Source: Oryzias latipes (taxonomy: Eukaryota > Chordata > Actinopteri > Beloniformes > Adrianichthyidae). Taken from it: 64,000 nucleotides of DNA. The notes beneath the pieces are model-generated. The model searched no databases. It saw only the letters and a program-made list of their open reading frames with translations, and had not been told where the DNA came from. Below are positions 46,714-56,360 of this stretch, in pieces (the first letter of the stretch is position 1; each line of letters opens with the position of its first letter). A program made the translations under genes and the position numbers. The stretch lies in contig NC_019871.2 of the NCBI RefSeq assembly GCF_002234675.1, forward strand, positions 24,275,466-24,339,465, written 5' to 3'.

Positions 46714-49700
46714 GGGGCCAAACATCAGGTGGAGAGAGTGCTGGCTCCCAGGGTCGGGGTCCATTCGTGACCTCAGGCACATCCAACCTTGTGGCACAAT
46801 GCCCTACAGTAGCTGTTAAATTAGGAGGGGTGGTCGCTAACCTTCTCCTTGACACAGGCTCGATGGTAACCACCATATCTGAAAGCTTCTTTAATCAATC
46901 TTTGCAGCAGGTTATTAGACCTTGCAATTGGCTCGCGTTAACGGCTGCAAATGGGTTGGAAATCCCATACCTCGGCTATGTTGAACTAGACGTTGTTGTT
47001 TTTGGTCAGCTTATGGCACAGCGGGGTGTCTTGGTTGTTAAGGACCTTGCACGACCTAATAGGTCTTCAGATGTTGTGGGTGTGTTGGGGATGAATGTTA
47101 TTAAAGAGTGTTACCAGCAGCTGTTTAATCAACATGGGCCTGATCTCTTTGCTCTCCCTGAAGTACAGCAGACGCCCCAGGACTGGCAACAGGCATTACA
47201 GTGCCACCATCAGATGACGTCTAAAGCTCAGGTGTTGAAGAAAGGGATGGCCCGGGTTAGAGGCAAGCGCTCGGTTATCATACCAGGAGGCACTGTTAAA
47301 TGGGTTGCAGCCACATGTTGCTCCCAGTTCACACAGTTAACAGGTGCTGCACTAATTGAGCCCTTGGAAGATGGCTACACCCTTCCTGAGAACCTTTTGT
47401 TATCTCCAGCCATGGTCGTTGGTCAGGAGGGCACAGTTTATATCCCTATTGTGAATGTAGGGAAGCTGGACATAACCCTCCGACCCCACCAGCCGATTGG
47501 CCTACTCAGCCAGGCAGATGTGGTCAGTTTCCCAGATGGCGTTTCATTTGTAAAACAAAGCAGTAGATCGACTGCTATGGTTGCGTCTCATACAACTGTG
47601 GAGATGAACACTGTCCAAAAACAGGTCCAGTCGGTTGACCTATCGGCATTATCGGACTTGGATCAGCAGAAGGTGAGAGCATTGTTGTTATGCCACGAGG
47701 GTGCTTTTGCCACCTCAGAGTTTGACCTGGGTTGTAGCAATTTGATAACCCATGACATACCTCTGCTTGATGAGACCCCTGTGAGGCAGCGACATAGGCG
47801 AATCCCACCGTCTGATTATGATGAGGTTAGGGCTCATGTACGCAAACTGCTGGACAGTCAGGTCGTACGGGAGAGCTGTAGCCCCTTCGCCTCCCCAATA
47901 GTCCTGGTTCGGAAGAAGGATGGGACTTTGAGGTTGTGTGTCGACTACAGACTTTTGAACAGCAAGACAAGGAAGGATGCTTTCCCTCTACCAAGGATCG
48001 AGGAATCACTGGACGCCCTATCAGGTGCCAGATGGTTTTCAACACTTGACTTGGCCAGTGGCTACCATCAGGTGGCAGTAACGGAGAAGGATAAGATGAA
48101 GACTGCTTTCTGTACACCCTTCGGCCTGTTTGAGTTTCAGAGAATGCCTTTTGGCTTATGTAATGCCCCCAGTACTTTCCAGCGGCTTATGGAAAGGATG
48201 TTTGGGGACCAGAACTGTCACACTCTGTTACTGTACTTGGACGATGTGATTGTCTTTTCCTCCACTGTTGATGAGCACCTGACTAGATTGGAGCTGGTCC
48301 TCAGCCGTTTTGAAAAGGAGTCCCTGAAAATTAAGCTGGAAAAGTGTCATTTCCTTAAACAGCAGGTGGACTACCTGGGTCATGTTGTGTCTGCAGCTGG
48401 TGTGGCAACTGATCCAAAGAAGATTGCGGCTGTCGCCGAATGGGCCCCTCCCCAGACTGTATCTGAATTAAGAACATTCTTGGGATTTGCAAGCTATTAT
48501 AGGCGCTTTGTGGAAGGCTTTGCCCAGTTGGCTGCCCCTCTTCATCAGGCTATTGCTGAGTTGTCCGGGAAGAGGCGTCGTCAGCGGAGGGAGTCCTTGA
48601 ATGAAGCATGGACCCTCCAGTGTGAGGGTGCTTTCCAAAGACTGAAAGAAAAACTAATCTCCTCACCTGTTTTGGCATATGCTAACTTTGATCTGCCTTT
48701 CATTTTAGAAGTGGATGCAAGTCACGAGGGTCTGGGCGCAGTGCTGTCTCAAGAGCAGGAGGGCAAAATCAGGCCCATAGCCTACGCCAGTCGTAGTCTT
48801 CACCAAGCAGAGAAGAACTACAGCTCTATGAAACTTGAGTTCCTGGCAATGAAGTGGGCCATGACACAGAAGTTCCGGGACTATTTGGTGGGCCATAAGT
48901 GTGTAGTGTGGACTGACAATAATCCCCTTAGTCATTTGCAGACAGCAAAGCTGGGAGCTACAGAGCAGCGTTGGGTAGCAGAGCTGGCTGTGTTTGATTA
49001 TTCAGTGAGATACCGCTCTGGCCGCACCAATCAAAATGCTGATGCTCTTTCTCGACAACCTCAAACCAAGGCCTGTACCATCATGACGCCAGTTTGTCCA
49101 GGGTCTGTGTTACCAGAAGGACTTCAAGAGGTGGAATGTGCTCCCATTTCAGCCACTCAGTCCAGTGTTTCCACGGTACCGCAACGGACTACAGATGATC
49201 TGGTGGTTTTGCAGCAGGCAGATGCAACCATTGCACCGATTATGCACCTGGTTGGGCAGCAGCGAATGCCTGGCCGGCTGGAGAAGCAAGCACTGGAGGT
49301 CGGGGCACAGAGACTGCTTCGCCAGTGGGGTCGGCTTAGCATTAAAGATGGACTGTTGCATCGTACCTACCAGCGACCAGACGGGGGTGAGCCAGTCCTC
49401 CAGCTAGTACTGCCAGAGAGCCTACAGGAAGAGGTGTTTCAGCAATTGCATACCCACCATGGCCATCAAGGCATTGAACGTACTCTGGAGTTGATCCAGC
49501 AAAGGTGTTACTGGCCACGTATGGGTGCCATTATTCGGGATTGGTGCCTGAAGTGTGAACGGTGTTGTCTGGCCAAAATCACCCGACCCCAGGTACGAGC
49601 ACCTTTGGGTCATCTCTTGGCTTCTAGGCCGAATGAAATTCTGGCTATTGACTTTTCCATGTTGGAGCCAGCGAGGGATGGGAGAGAGCAAGTACTAGTT

Positions 49701-50798
49701 ATGACCGATGTCTTTTCCAAGTTTACACAGGTTGTGCCAACCCGAGACCAGAGGGCTTCTACTGTGGCAGACATCCTCATCAAGGAGTGGTTTTACAAGT
49801 TTGGGGTCCCTACACGGCTTCACTCGGATCAGGGCCGCTGCTTTGAAAATAACATCATATACCAGCTTTGTGAGTTGTATGGCGTTGAGAAGTCCCGCAC
49901 AACACCCTACCATCCTCAAGGAAATGGCCAATGTGAGCGGTTTAATCGCACGCTTCATGATCTGCTGCGAACCATCCCAGTTGACCAAAAGCACCGCTGG
50001 CCCGAGTATTTGCCCCAAGTGTTGTTTAGTTACAACACCACTCCACACCAGTCAACAGGACACTCTCCATTCCTTCTCATGTTTGGTCGTGAACCTCAGT
50101 TGCCTGTTGACTTTCTTCTGGGTCGCATTGAGGAGCCTGTTGCCGGCGAGGCCCGTCATTGGGTCAGTGAACACAAGAGGAGGCTACAAGTGGCTATAGT
50201 AGGTGCCAGAGAACGAATGCGCCTAGCTGCTGCGGGGAGGAAGGAAAGGGCAGACAAACATGTTACAGAGGAGGTGTTGCCAGCTGGACAGAGGGTGTAC
50301 CTGAGGGACTTCTCACACAGAGGGCGCAACAAGATCCAGGACAAGTGGGCTCCTGAAGTGTTTGTGGTCACAAGACATCCTGAGCCTGGAGGGGCCGTCT
50401 ATACAGTTGCCCCACAGGATCAGCCTGAAAAGGTACGGCAAGTAAATCGTAGCATGATTAAGCCTATACCTTTGGAACCACCCGTTTTGCCAGATAGACC
50501 CAGTTCTAGAGCAAGGAGCCCTGACGTTGAAGAGAATGGCTTCTGGATTTCAAGACCTTCATCAGGACAAAAACGAACTGGGGTCCTGGCCGTACCTACA
50601 GTGGAGGCTGCTCCTGCTGCCTGTCCGAATACAGTCGACCCTCCTGTATTACGAAGGACTACTCGCCAAACGGCTGGACAGCATACAAACCCCCATCATC
50701 TACCAGTGGGTGTTGGGACTAGGTTAGAGGGGGCTGCAGGGTCTCAGGTGCGGGTGTCCAGCAGTATGCTTGAAGGGTTGTTTCGCCCGTGGCAGTGA
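46638..50798 (+). CDS. pol: Ty3/Gypsy Pol polyprotein
   Basis: Uninterrupted frame of about 1386 codons, open from 46638. Numbering from the GTG at 46710 (1362 codons): aspartic protease with LLDTGS at 46-51; reverse transcriptase with YLDD at 509-512; RNase H (LEVDASHEGLGAVLSQ near 670, NADALSRQ near 780); integrase HHCC zinc domain (HGHQGIERTL, CLKCERC) near 915-950; integrase core with IDFSML, LHSDQGRCFEN and PQGNGQCERFNR supplying the D,D,E residues. There is no clear ATG at the start, and entry is most likely by -1 frameshifting from gag at 46689-46695. All catalytic motifs are intact. The protein acts in cytoplasmic particles and the nucleus to copy and insert the element. Confidence 0.95.
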   Translation, partial: TCPNPARSLTFCGSSGGGKRPPSDVRGQTSGGESAGSQGRGPFVTSGTSNLVAQCPTVAVKLGGVVANLLLDTGSMVTTISESFFNQSLQQVIRPCNWLALTAANGLEIPYLGYVELDVVVFGQLMAQRGVLVVKDLARPNRSSDVVGVLGMNVIKECYQQLFNQHGPDLFALPEVQQTPQDWQQALQCHHQMTSKAQVLKKGMARVRGKRSVIIPGGTVKWVAATCCSQFTQLTGAALIEPLEDGYTLPENLLLSPAMVVGQEGTVYIPIVNVGKLDITLRPHQPIGLLSQADVVSFPDGVSFVKQSSRSTAMVASHTTVEMNTVQKQVQSVDLSALSDLDQQKVRALLLCHEGAFATSEFDLGCSNLITHDIPLLDETPVRQRHRRIPPSDYDEVRAHVRKLLDSQVVRESCSPFASPIVLVRKKDGTLRLCVDYRLLNSKTRKDAFPLPRIEESLDALSGARWFSTLDLASGYHQVAVTEKDKMKTAFCTPFGLFEFQRMPFGLCNAPSTFQRLMERMFGDQNCHTLLLYLDDVIVFSSTVDEHLTRLELVLSRFEKESLKIKLEKCHFLKQQVDYLGHVVSAAGVATDPKKIAAVAEWAPPQTVSELRTFLGFASYYRRFVEGFAQLAAPLHQAIAELSGKRRRQRRESLNEAWTLQCEGAFQRLKEKLISSPVLAYANFDLPFILEVDASHEGLGAVLSQEQEGKIRPIAYASRSLHQAEKNYSSMKLEFLAMKWAMTQKFRDYLVGHKCVVWTDNNPLSHLQTAKLGATEQRWVAELAVFDYSVRYRSGRTNQNADALSRQPQTKACTIMTPVCPGSVLPEGLQEVECAPISATQSSVSTVPQRTTDDLVVLQQADATIAPIMHLVGQQRMPGRLEKQALEVGAQRLLRQWGRLSIKDGLLHRTYQRPDGGEPVLQLVLPESLQEEVFQQLHTHHGHQGIERTLELIQQRCYWPRMGAIIRDWCLKCERCCLAKITRPQVRAPLGHLLASRPNEILAIDFSMLEPARDGREQVLVMTDVFSKFTQVVPTRDQRASTVADILIKEWFYKFGVPTRLHSDQGRCFENNIIYQLCELYGVEKSRTTPYHPQGNGQCERFNRTLHDLLRTIPVDQKHRWPEYLPQVLFSYNTTPHQSTGHSPFLLMFGREPQLPVDFLLGRIEEPVAGEARHWVSEHKRRLQVAIVGARERMRLAAAGRKERADKHVTEEVLPAGQRVYLRDFSHRGRNKIQDKWAPEVFVVTRHPEPGGAVYTVAPQDQPEKVRQVNRSMIKPIPLEPPVLPDRPSSRARSPDVEENGFWISRPSSGQKRTGVLAVPTVEAAPAACPNTVDPPVLRRTTRQTAGQHTNPHHLPVGVGTRLEGAAGSQVRVSSSMLEGLFRPWQ
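46689..46732 (+). promoter_or_regulatory. Predicted -1 ribosomal frameshift signal, gag-pol
   Basis: The heptamer GGGAAAC (46689-46695) lies in the gag-pol overlap, phased G GGA AAC in the gag frame, exactly as the X XXY YYZ slippery rule requires for a -1 shift into pol. Nine bases downstream a hairpin can form: CTGATGT (46705-46711) with ACATCAG (46722-46728). An outer CCAC/GTGG pairing extends it. The gag stop (46711-46713) lies inside the hairpin. Confidence 0.78.
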
Positions 50799-50815
50799 GT
50801 TGTCGGGACGCCAAC

Positions 50816-50835
50816 AAAAAAAAACGGGGGAAGAA
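50816..50835 (+). other. Polypurine tract
   Basis: A run of A then CGGGGGAAGAA, nearly all purine (one C), directly adjoins the first base of the 3' LTR. This is the expected plus-strand primer site. Confidence 0.85.
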
Positions 50836-51631
50836 TGTAACCGGCAGGTCTGCCTGTGACAGGTGTAGGCTTGCTGATTGGGGATTTGGTACAGCTGTGT
50901 CTGTCCCTATATAAGAAACGGGGAGTGAGTGGACAGACAGTGGCTGCCTCTTTGCGTGGTGGTATGTATGGCTGAAGCTCCTCTTGTTGGGGGGGGACGT
51001 AGATCACATTTTACTCATATTCTACTCTTTTTTTTAACTAGATGCTGTAAGCGGCTGGACGTATTGCAGATGTCTTGAGCCACTGCGTGTTCTTTACCCA
51101 CCCTTTTTATACATTTTAATGTGCTTTTAGAGTGATGTTGTACTTATTGTGTGGTTGACTCTGATTTATTTTATTGGTTTACAGGTCTGAGTCGGGCGCC
51201 GGTGCGTGTGGTGTCGGTGAGGGGGCCTCTGGTGGCAGCGTCTTCCTCACTCCAGTTCCCTCACTGTATTTGTTTATTATTTTTCCCTTTTAGTGTGTAG
51301 TGGAAGTTTCTTTGGCATGTTTTTTTCTTATCTTGTGTGGGGTTGTTTTAGTTGTTTTCAGCACGGAGTGGAGTGAGGTGCGCTGCCTCTTACTGGCTTA
51401 GTCCACGGCCTCTCTCTTTCCCTCCCCTCCTGCACGGGCGGTCGGCTCGGCCTTCCTGTTTTTATTCCTGGATCTCCCTTTTATTGTTTATTCTGTGTAC
51501 TGTTAATCAGAGTGAAACTGCATTTTTAGAGTTTGAGTTTTTAATTAAATTACATGTTTTACAAGCTTTTATTGTCTCAGCCATTTTTTGTGTTGGTGGT
51601 CCCACTCTGCACTGACGGTACCTTGGTCACA
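50836..51631 (+). repeat. 3' LTR, full length
   Basis: About 796 bp from TGTAACC to GGTCACA (TG...CA ends), followed by the CATG target duplication. TATATAA lies at 50908-50914. It includes the terminal 100 bases missing from the 5' LTR. Confidence 0.85.
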
Positions 51632-52011
51632 CATGGGCAACAGCTATCCCTCCATTTCACCCTGCCCAGGCTCAGTAGCTCCACTGGAGAGGACACTCCA
51701 GCGCCATCGAAAGATGGCGACACAACATGGGAGGGGACAGATACCCGTTATAAGCTCGTCCGATTGGCGAAGGAAACGAACGCCAGGGGTCTCCTTTGAT
51801 GGTGGGAGAGGTCATTGTGCCTCATTGGACAGCTACCGCCCGCCTCAAGCTGGGCAGCCCCCAGCCAGTTAGGTGCTGTCTCGCCATGGCCTACCTGCCC
51901 CACTGGGTGCGTGGGGATTAGAGAGGTGCCTCTCGAAAAGTGGGCCAATAAACACTTGCACCAGGCAATCCCAAAGCACTAAGAAAAAAGCCTCCAGCTC
52001 TTCGTTTTGCT

Positions 52012-54588
52012 AGTTGGAACGTCAGGACCATGTGTCCCGGACTCACTGCAGACCTCCAGCAGATCAATGATGCAAGGAAGACAGCTGTCATCGATAGAGA
52101 ACTCTTGCGACTAAACATCGACATTGCTGCCTTACAGGAGACACGGTTGGCTGGCAACGGCACCATCAGAGAAGCAAACTACACCTTCTACTGGCAGGGG
52201 AAAGCTCCAGACCAAGAGGTTGCACCACTCAAAGAAGAGAGGTCGGCCGCGCATCAACACCAGTTGCTCCAGCAACCTTGCGAAAACTCAGCAAGTCAAC
52301 AGCAGGCTGGAAAACACCCTCAGCGAGGGAGTGGCAACAGATGGCACCATTGATTCCAGGTGGCTCCACCTCCGCGATGCTGTATACAACTCTGCCATCA
52401 CTGCCTAAGGGAAGAAAGAGAGGAAAAACGCTGACTGGTACGAGGCCCACTGGGAGGAAATGGAGCTTGTGACCGAGGCAAAGAGAAAAGCCCTTCTGGC
52501 TTACAAGGCCAAGCCCAGCCCAAGTACACTACAAGCCCTACAGAATGCCAGGAACAAAGCCCAGCAGACTGCCCGCCAGTGCGCCAACACCTACTGGCTG
52601 AACCTCTGCAGCAGTATACAGTCAGCTGCAGACTCAGGCAATGCAAGAGGAATGTACGAGGGCATTAAGAAGGCAATAGGCCCAACCCTCTACAAGACCG
52701 CCCCCCTCAAGTCCAAAACGGGCCAGGTGATCATCGACCAGGAGAAGCAGATGGAGCGATGGATAGAGCACTATCTTGAGCTGTATGAAACACAAAACAT
52801 AGTAACTGATGCAGCTCTCAATTCCATCCCAGACCTGCCAGCCATGGAGGAGCTAGACACCCCACCTACTTTGGAAGAACTCAGCAAAGCCATCGACAGC
52901 CTTCCCTGTGGGAAGGGACCTGGGAGCGACGGAATCCCCCCAGAGGTCCTAAAGAGTGGGAAATCAGCCCTGCTTCATCCACTCTATGACCTCCTCTGCC
53001 TCTGCTGGGATCAGGGCTACATCCCCCAGGACATGCGAGACGCCAATGTCATTACTTTGTACAAAAACAAAGGGGACAGGAGCGACTGCAACAACTACCG
53101 GGGCATTTCTCTCCTCAGCATTGTCTGCAAAGTGTTCGCCCGTGTCGCCCTAGTCCGCCTGCAGGCCCTTGCCTCCCGTGTTTACCCAGAGTCCCAGTGT
53201 GGCTTCAGGACTGGCCGATCAACTTTAGACATGATCTTCTCTCTACGCCAGCTGCAGTAGAAATGCCAGGAGCAGAACATGCCACTCTACATCGCCTTCA
53301 TCGACCTCACAAAGGCATTCGATTTGGTCAGTCGAAGCGGACTCTTCAGTTTGCTGCGAAAGATCGGATGCCCCCCACACCTGCTTGCAGTGGTCATGTC
53401 CTTCCATGAGAACATGCACAGTACGGTCTGCTACAATGGTGCAACATCTGAGGCCTTCCCCATTAGGAGTGGAGTAGAGCAGGGCTGTGTCCTTGCGCCT
53501 ACACTCTTCGGCATCTTCTTCTCCATGCTCCTTCAATATGCCTTCAGGGACTGTTGTGAGGGTGTCTACATCCACACCAGGTCGGATGGCAAGCTCTATA
53601 GCTTAGCCCGTCTTCGTGTCAAGACTAAAGTCACAGAAGTACTCATCCGTGAGTTGCTCTTTGCTGATGACGCAGCCTTGACATCACACACTGAAGGTGG
53701 CCTTCATCAGCTCGTCAGTTGCCTCTCCCACGCCTGCAAGGAGTTTGGATTACCATCAGTCTGAACAAAACCAACGTCATGGCCCAGGGCACTGAAACCC
53801 CTCCAACAATCGCCATTGACGGACACATCCTGGACGTTGTGGAGAACTTCACCTATCTCGGGTCCATGATCTCCAGTTCGCTGTCCATCGACTCGGAGAT
53901 CAACAGCAGAATCGCAAAGGCAGCTGCAGTCATGGCCAAACTGATCCAGCGAGTGTGGAATAATTCCAGCCTCACTGAGAAGACCAGATTGCACGTCTAC
54001 CAAGCCTGCGTGCTCAGTACTCTCCTCTATGGCAGCGAAACGTGGACCACCTACGCAAGGCATGAGAAGAGGGTCAACACCTTTCACTTGAGGTGCTTGC
54101 GGCGTGTGCTGCGGATCAAGTGGCAGGACAATGTCCCAAACACCGAGGTGCTGGAACGAGCCAACATGAACAGCATGCACGCAGCACTTGGTGAGAGACG
54201 TCTGAGGTGGCTTGGCCATGTCATGAAAATGGACTCAGGCCGCATTCCTAAAGACCTCTTCTACGGCGAGCTAGCCATAGGCTGTAGAACAAGAAGGCGT
54301 CCAAAGCTGCGCTTCAAAGACGTCTGCAAGAAGGATATGAGGTGGTGCTCCATTGACCCCAACACATGGGAAAGTCAAGCAGACGATCGCCACATTTGGA
54401 GACTTGCAGTTAGGCAGGGTACAACAGATGCAGAGGCCAAGCGGAACGAGAATGCTGTACAGAAAAGAACCAGGAGGAAGCAGCGGCAGCAGCAGCTGCA
54501 AGAGCCATCATCCTTCACCTGTACAAAGTGTGGCAGGGACTGCCATTCCAAAATCGAACTGCACAGCCACTCTCGGTGGTGCAGGTAG
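52012..54588 (+). pseudogene. LINE ORF2: endonuclease remnant and reverse transcriptase
   Basis: An N-terminal endonuclease start (ASWNVRTM, then DIAALQETRLAGNG) reaches about 52220, then jumps and shifts frame to GRPRINTS. Most of the endonuclease domain is therefore deleted. The reverse transcriptase follows (CGKGPGSDGIPPEV, YKNKGDRSDCNNYRGISLLS, CGFRTGRSTLDMIFS, AFIDLTKAFD, GVEQGCVLAPTLFG, LLFADDAAL), then TYLGS, RLRWLGH and a terminal finger CTKCGRDCHSKIELHSHSRWC. Defects: stops at 52406 and 53258 (TAG where CAG is likely) and loss of one base near 53750. It is inactive. Confidence 0.9.
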
Positions 54589-54721
54589 ATTCAACAAGGA
54601 GCTACACCATCGTCTCTCGAGACGGACGACTATGGATGTCTTGAGTTAATTGTTCTGCAGAGCAGGAACCTGCTGCTGAAAATGTTTTTAATCTTTTCTG
54701 TTTAATGAATGATCTAAATAA

Positions 54722-54785
54722 TTAGTCAGGACTTGAACCAGGGCCTTCTTACTGTGAGGCAAGAGCACTAACCACCGTGCAGCCA
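54722..54785 (-). mobile_element. tRNA-headed repeat, inverse head fragment
   Basis: The inverse complement reads GGCTGCACGGTGGTTAGTGC, then TCTTGCCTCACAG and GGTTCAAGTCC, the tRNA-like head of the family found at 54893-55217. The two heads face each other across about 110 bases. Confidence 0.7.
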
Positions 54786-54892
54786 AATATGTTCTTTAAA
54801 GCAAAATAACTGAATTTGATCATCCCTCAGGCATAGTTCACGAATATGCTGGTCTTCTATGCACTGTTCTAGCATTTGATTGTGTTCTAAGC

Positions 54893-55217
54893 ACAGTTTC
54901 CTCACAGCAAGAAGGCCCCTGGTTCAAGTCCCGGCTGGGGGACCTGAAGCAGAACATCAATGGGGGACTTTTCTGTGTGGAGTTTGCATGTTCTCCCCGT
55001 GCATGCATGGGTTCTCTCCGGGGACTCCGGCCTTCCCGAACGGTCCAAAAACATGCTTCATAGGTTACTCTAAATTGTCACTAGGTGTGAATGTGAGTGT
55101 GCGACCCTGTGACAGACTGGCGACCTCTCCAGGATGTCCCCTCACTTCGCCTGGAAGTGGCCGGGATAGGCTCCAGCAGCCCCTTGACCCCGAAAGGGAT
55201 TAAACGGACTAGAAGAT
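54893..55217 (+). mobile_element. tRNA-headed dispersed repeat, near full length
   Basis: TTTCCTCACAGCAAGAAGGC with a B-box-like GGTTCAAGTCC, body GTGTGGAGTTTGCATGTTCT, GTTACTCTAAATTGTCACTA, GACAGACTGGCGACCTCTCC, and an end GACCCCGAAAGGGATTAAAC, then AGAAGATGGATGGA. This is a very widespread teleost repeat. The A box is missing here. Confidence 0.82.
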
Positions 55218-56248
55218 GGATGGAGAGAAGGCAAGGCAGATTATTTTTAGACCACAAGTCATGACAGAAGACGGAAAGTTCTAGAAGATGTTCACTAAAA
55301 AACCCAAAGTTTTAGAATAAGGCGGTCTCCAGAAGATTACAGGGTCATTCAAAGACTGAAAGCAATAGATTGTTATGAAAAAAAGGCAACAATGAACCCA
55401 GATAGGGAACTTAAGACTGAGTGGTCTTGTCAAAAGAATTTTCTGATTTCTACAAAAAAGGCTTCAAAACAGACACAGTGTTAAGACTGTCACAATTCTC
55501 TTCAAACCATTCAATCTTTTTATTCCATTTCATCCACAAATGCATGATTCAATACACTCAAAATCCCTCATTTTGTATTAAATATAGCTGGTGTACAAAT
55601 TTTACAAATATTTTACTTTACATTGGACAGTAGACTGTAGAGGAAGCCGCTTTACATTATAGTCTTCAAGCCAACACTGAACTTGAAATCTTCACCTTTT
55701 TGCCAGCTCAAAGCTCTTCAGCTGAAAATGCTTTTCTGAAGTGTAGATTGACCAAAAAGCAGATCTCCAAAAGTGGAAAGGCATAAGTCACTGCGATACT
55801 GGGCATCGAAGAACCGTCACCAGAAGTATCTTTAGTTGGGATTTGCAGAAATATCCGTTTTCCTGCCCGTCAACCATCAGAAAGTGGCAAAAGCTGCTTC
55901 TGTCAGGGACGAGAACGGATAACGGCCACAGCTTTCTGATTGTCAAAGCCGTCATCAGCAATAAATTACTAAACGTCACCATTGGAGTTTGAATTCCTGC
56001 TCAAAAACATGCATGAAAAATAACAGAAGTCTGAACAAGTAAACAAACTGATAATATAATATATCTCTGCTGTTGTTTCACTAAAATGTCCCAATGATAA
56101 AACATACGCTGTGAGGCACTTAAACAATCAGGCAGATGTGTGAACAGGTAAAAAATAGCAGATAAACAGCTAAGACTAAAAATATACAGTATAAAAGCAG
56201 GCTCTGCACTGCAAATCCAGTCCTTCTCACAGAGTACAGTGTTTACAT
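55218..56248. other. Spacer 3' of golim4
   Basis: No exon or bounded repeat recognised. Part may be golim4 3' UTR if the nearer polyadenylation signal is not the only one used. Confidence 0.45.
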
Positions 56249-56254
56249 TTTATT
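56249..56254 (-). promoter_or_regulatory. golim4: Candidate golim4 polyadenylation signal
   Basis: AATAAA on the minus strand, 107 bases after the golim4 stop codon. This would give a short 3' UTR. Unconfirmed. Confidence 0.4.
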
Positions 56255-56360
56255 CTCCCAGTTTTCCAAAGAGGAACTCTGAATGATTCTTCTGGAAACG
56301 AGTGGAAGAGTGAGGCGGGCGGCGGTCAGAAAGGCACTGCAGCTGACGGTTCTGCTCCTC

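Larger units (their letters stand above)
45457..51631 (+). mobile_element. Ty3/Gypsy LTR retrotransposon, young, internally deleted
   Basis: Direct repeats starting TGTAACCGGCAGG open the element (45457) and its 3' LTR (50836). The target duplication is CATG (45453-45456 and 51632-51635), which sets the 3' end at GGTCACA. The order protease, reverse transcriptase, RNase H, integrase defines Ty3/Gypsy. LTR portions differ at only one position I noticed (C/T in the run near 45724 versus 51103), so insertion was recent. The end of the 5' LTR, the primer-binding site, the leader and N-terminal gag are missing, so this copy is probably not autonomous. Confidence 0.93.
44990..54650 (+). mobile_element. 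Non-LTR retrotransposon interrupted by a Gypsy element
   Basis: Two parts, about 44990-45456 and 51636-54650, form one decayed LINE once the Gypsy insertion and its CATG duplication are set aside. The first part is GC-rich 5' UTR-like sequence with no frame. The second holds a broken endonuclease/reverse-transcriptase frame to a stop at 54588, then a short 3' UTR ending CTTGAGTTAATTG. Outer ends are approximate and I did not fix a target duplication. I do not assign a clade. The protein ends in a CxxC...H...H-type finger. Confidence 0.78.

Noticed and set aside
49138-50199. Second-frame and antisense open frames across the Gypsy pol
   Set aside because: They are shadows of the long pol frame with no motifs of their own.
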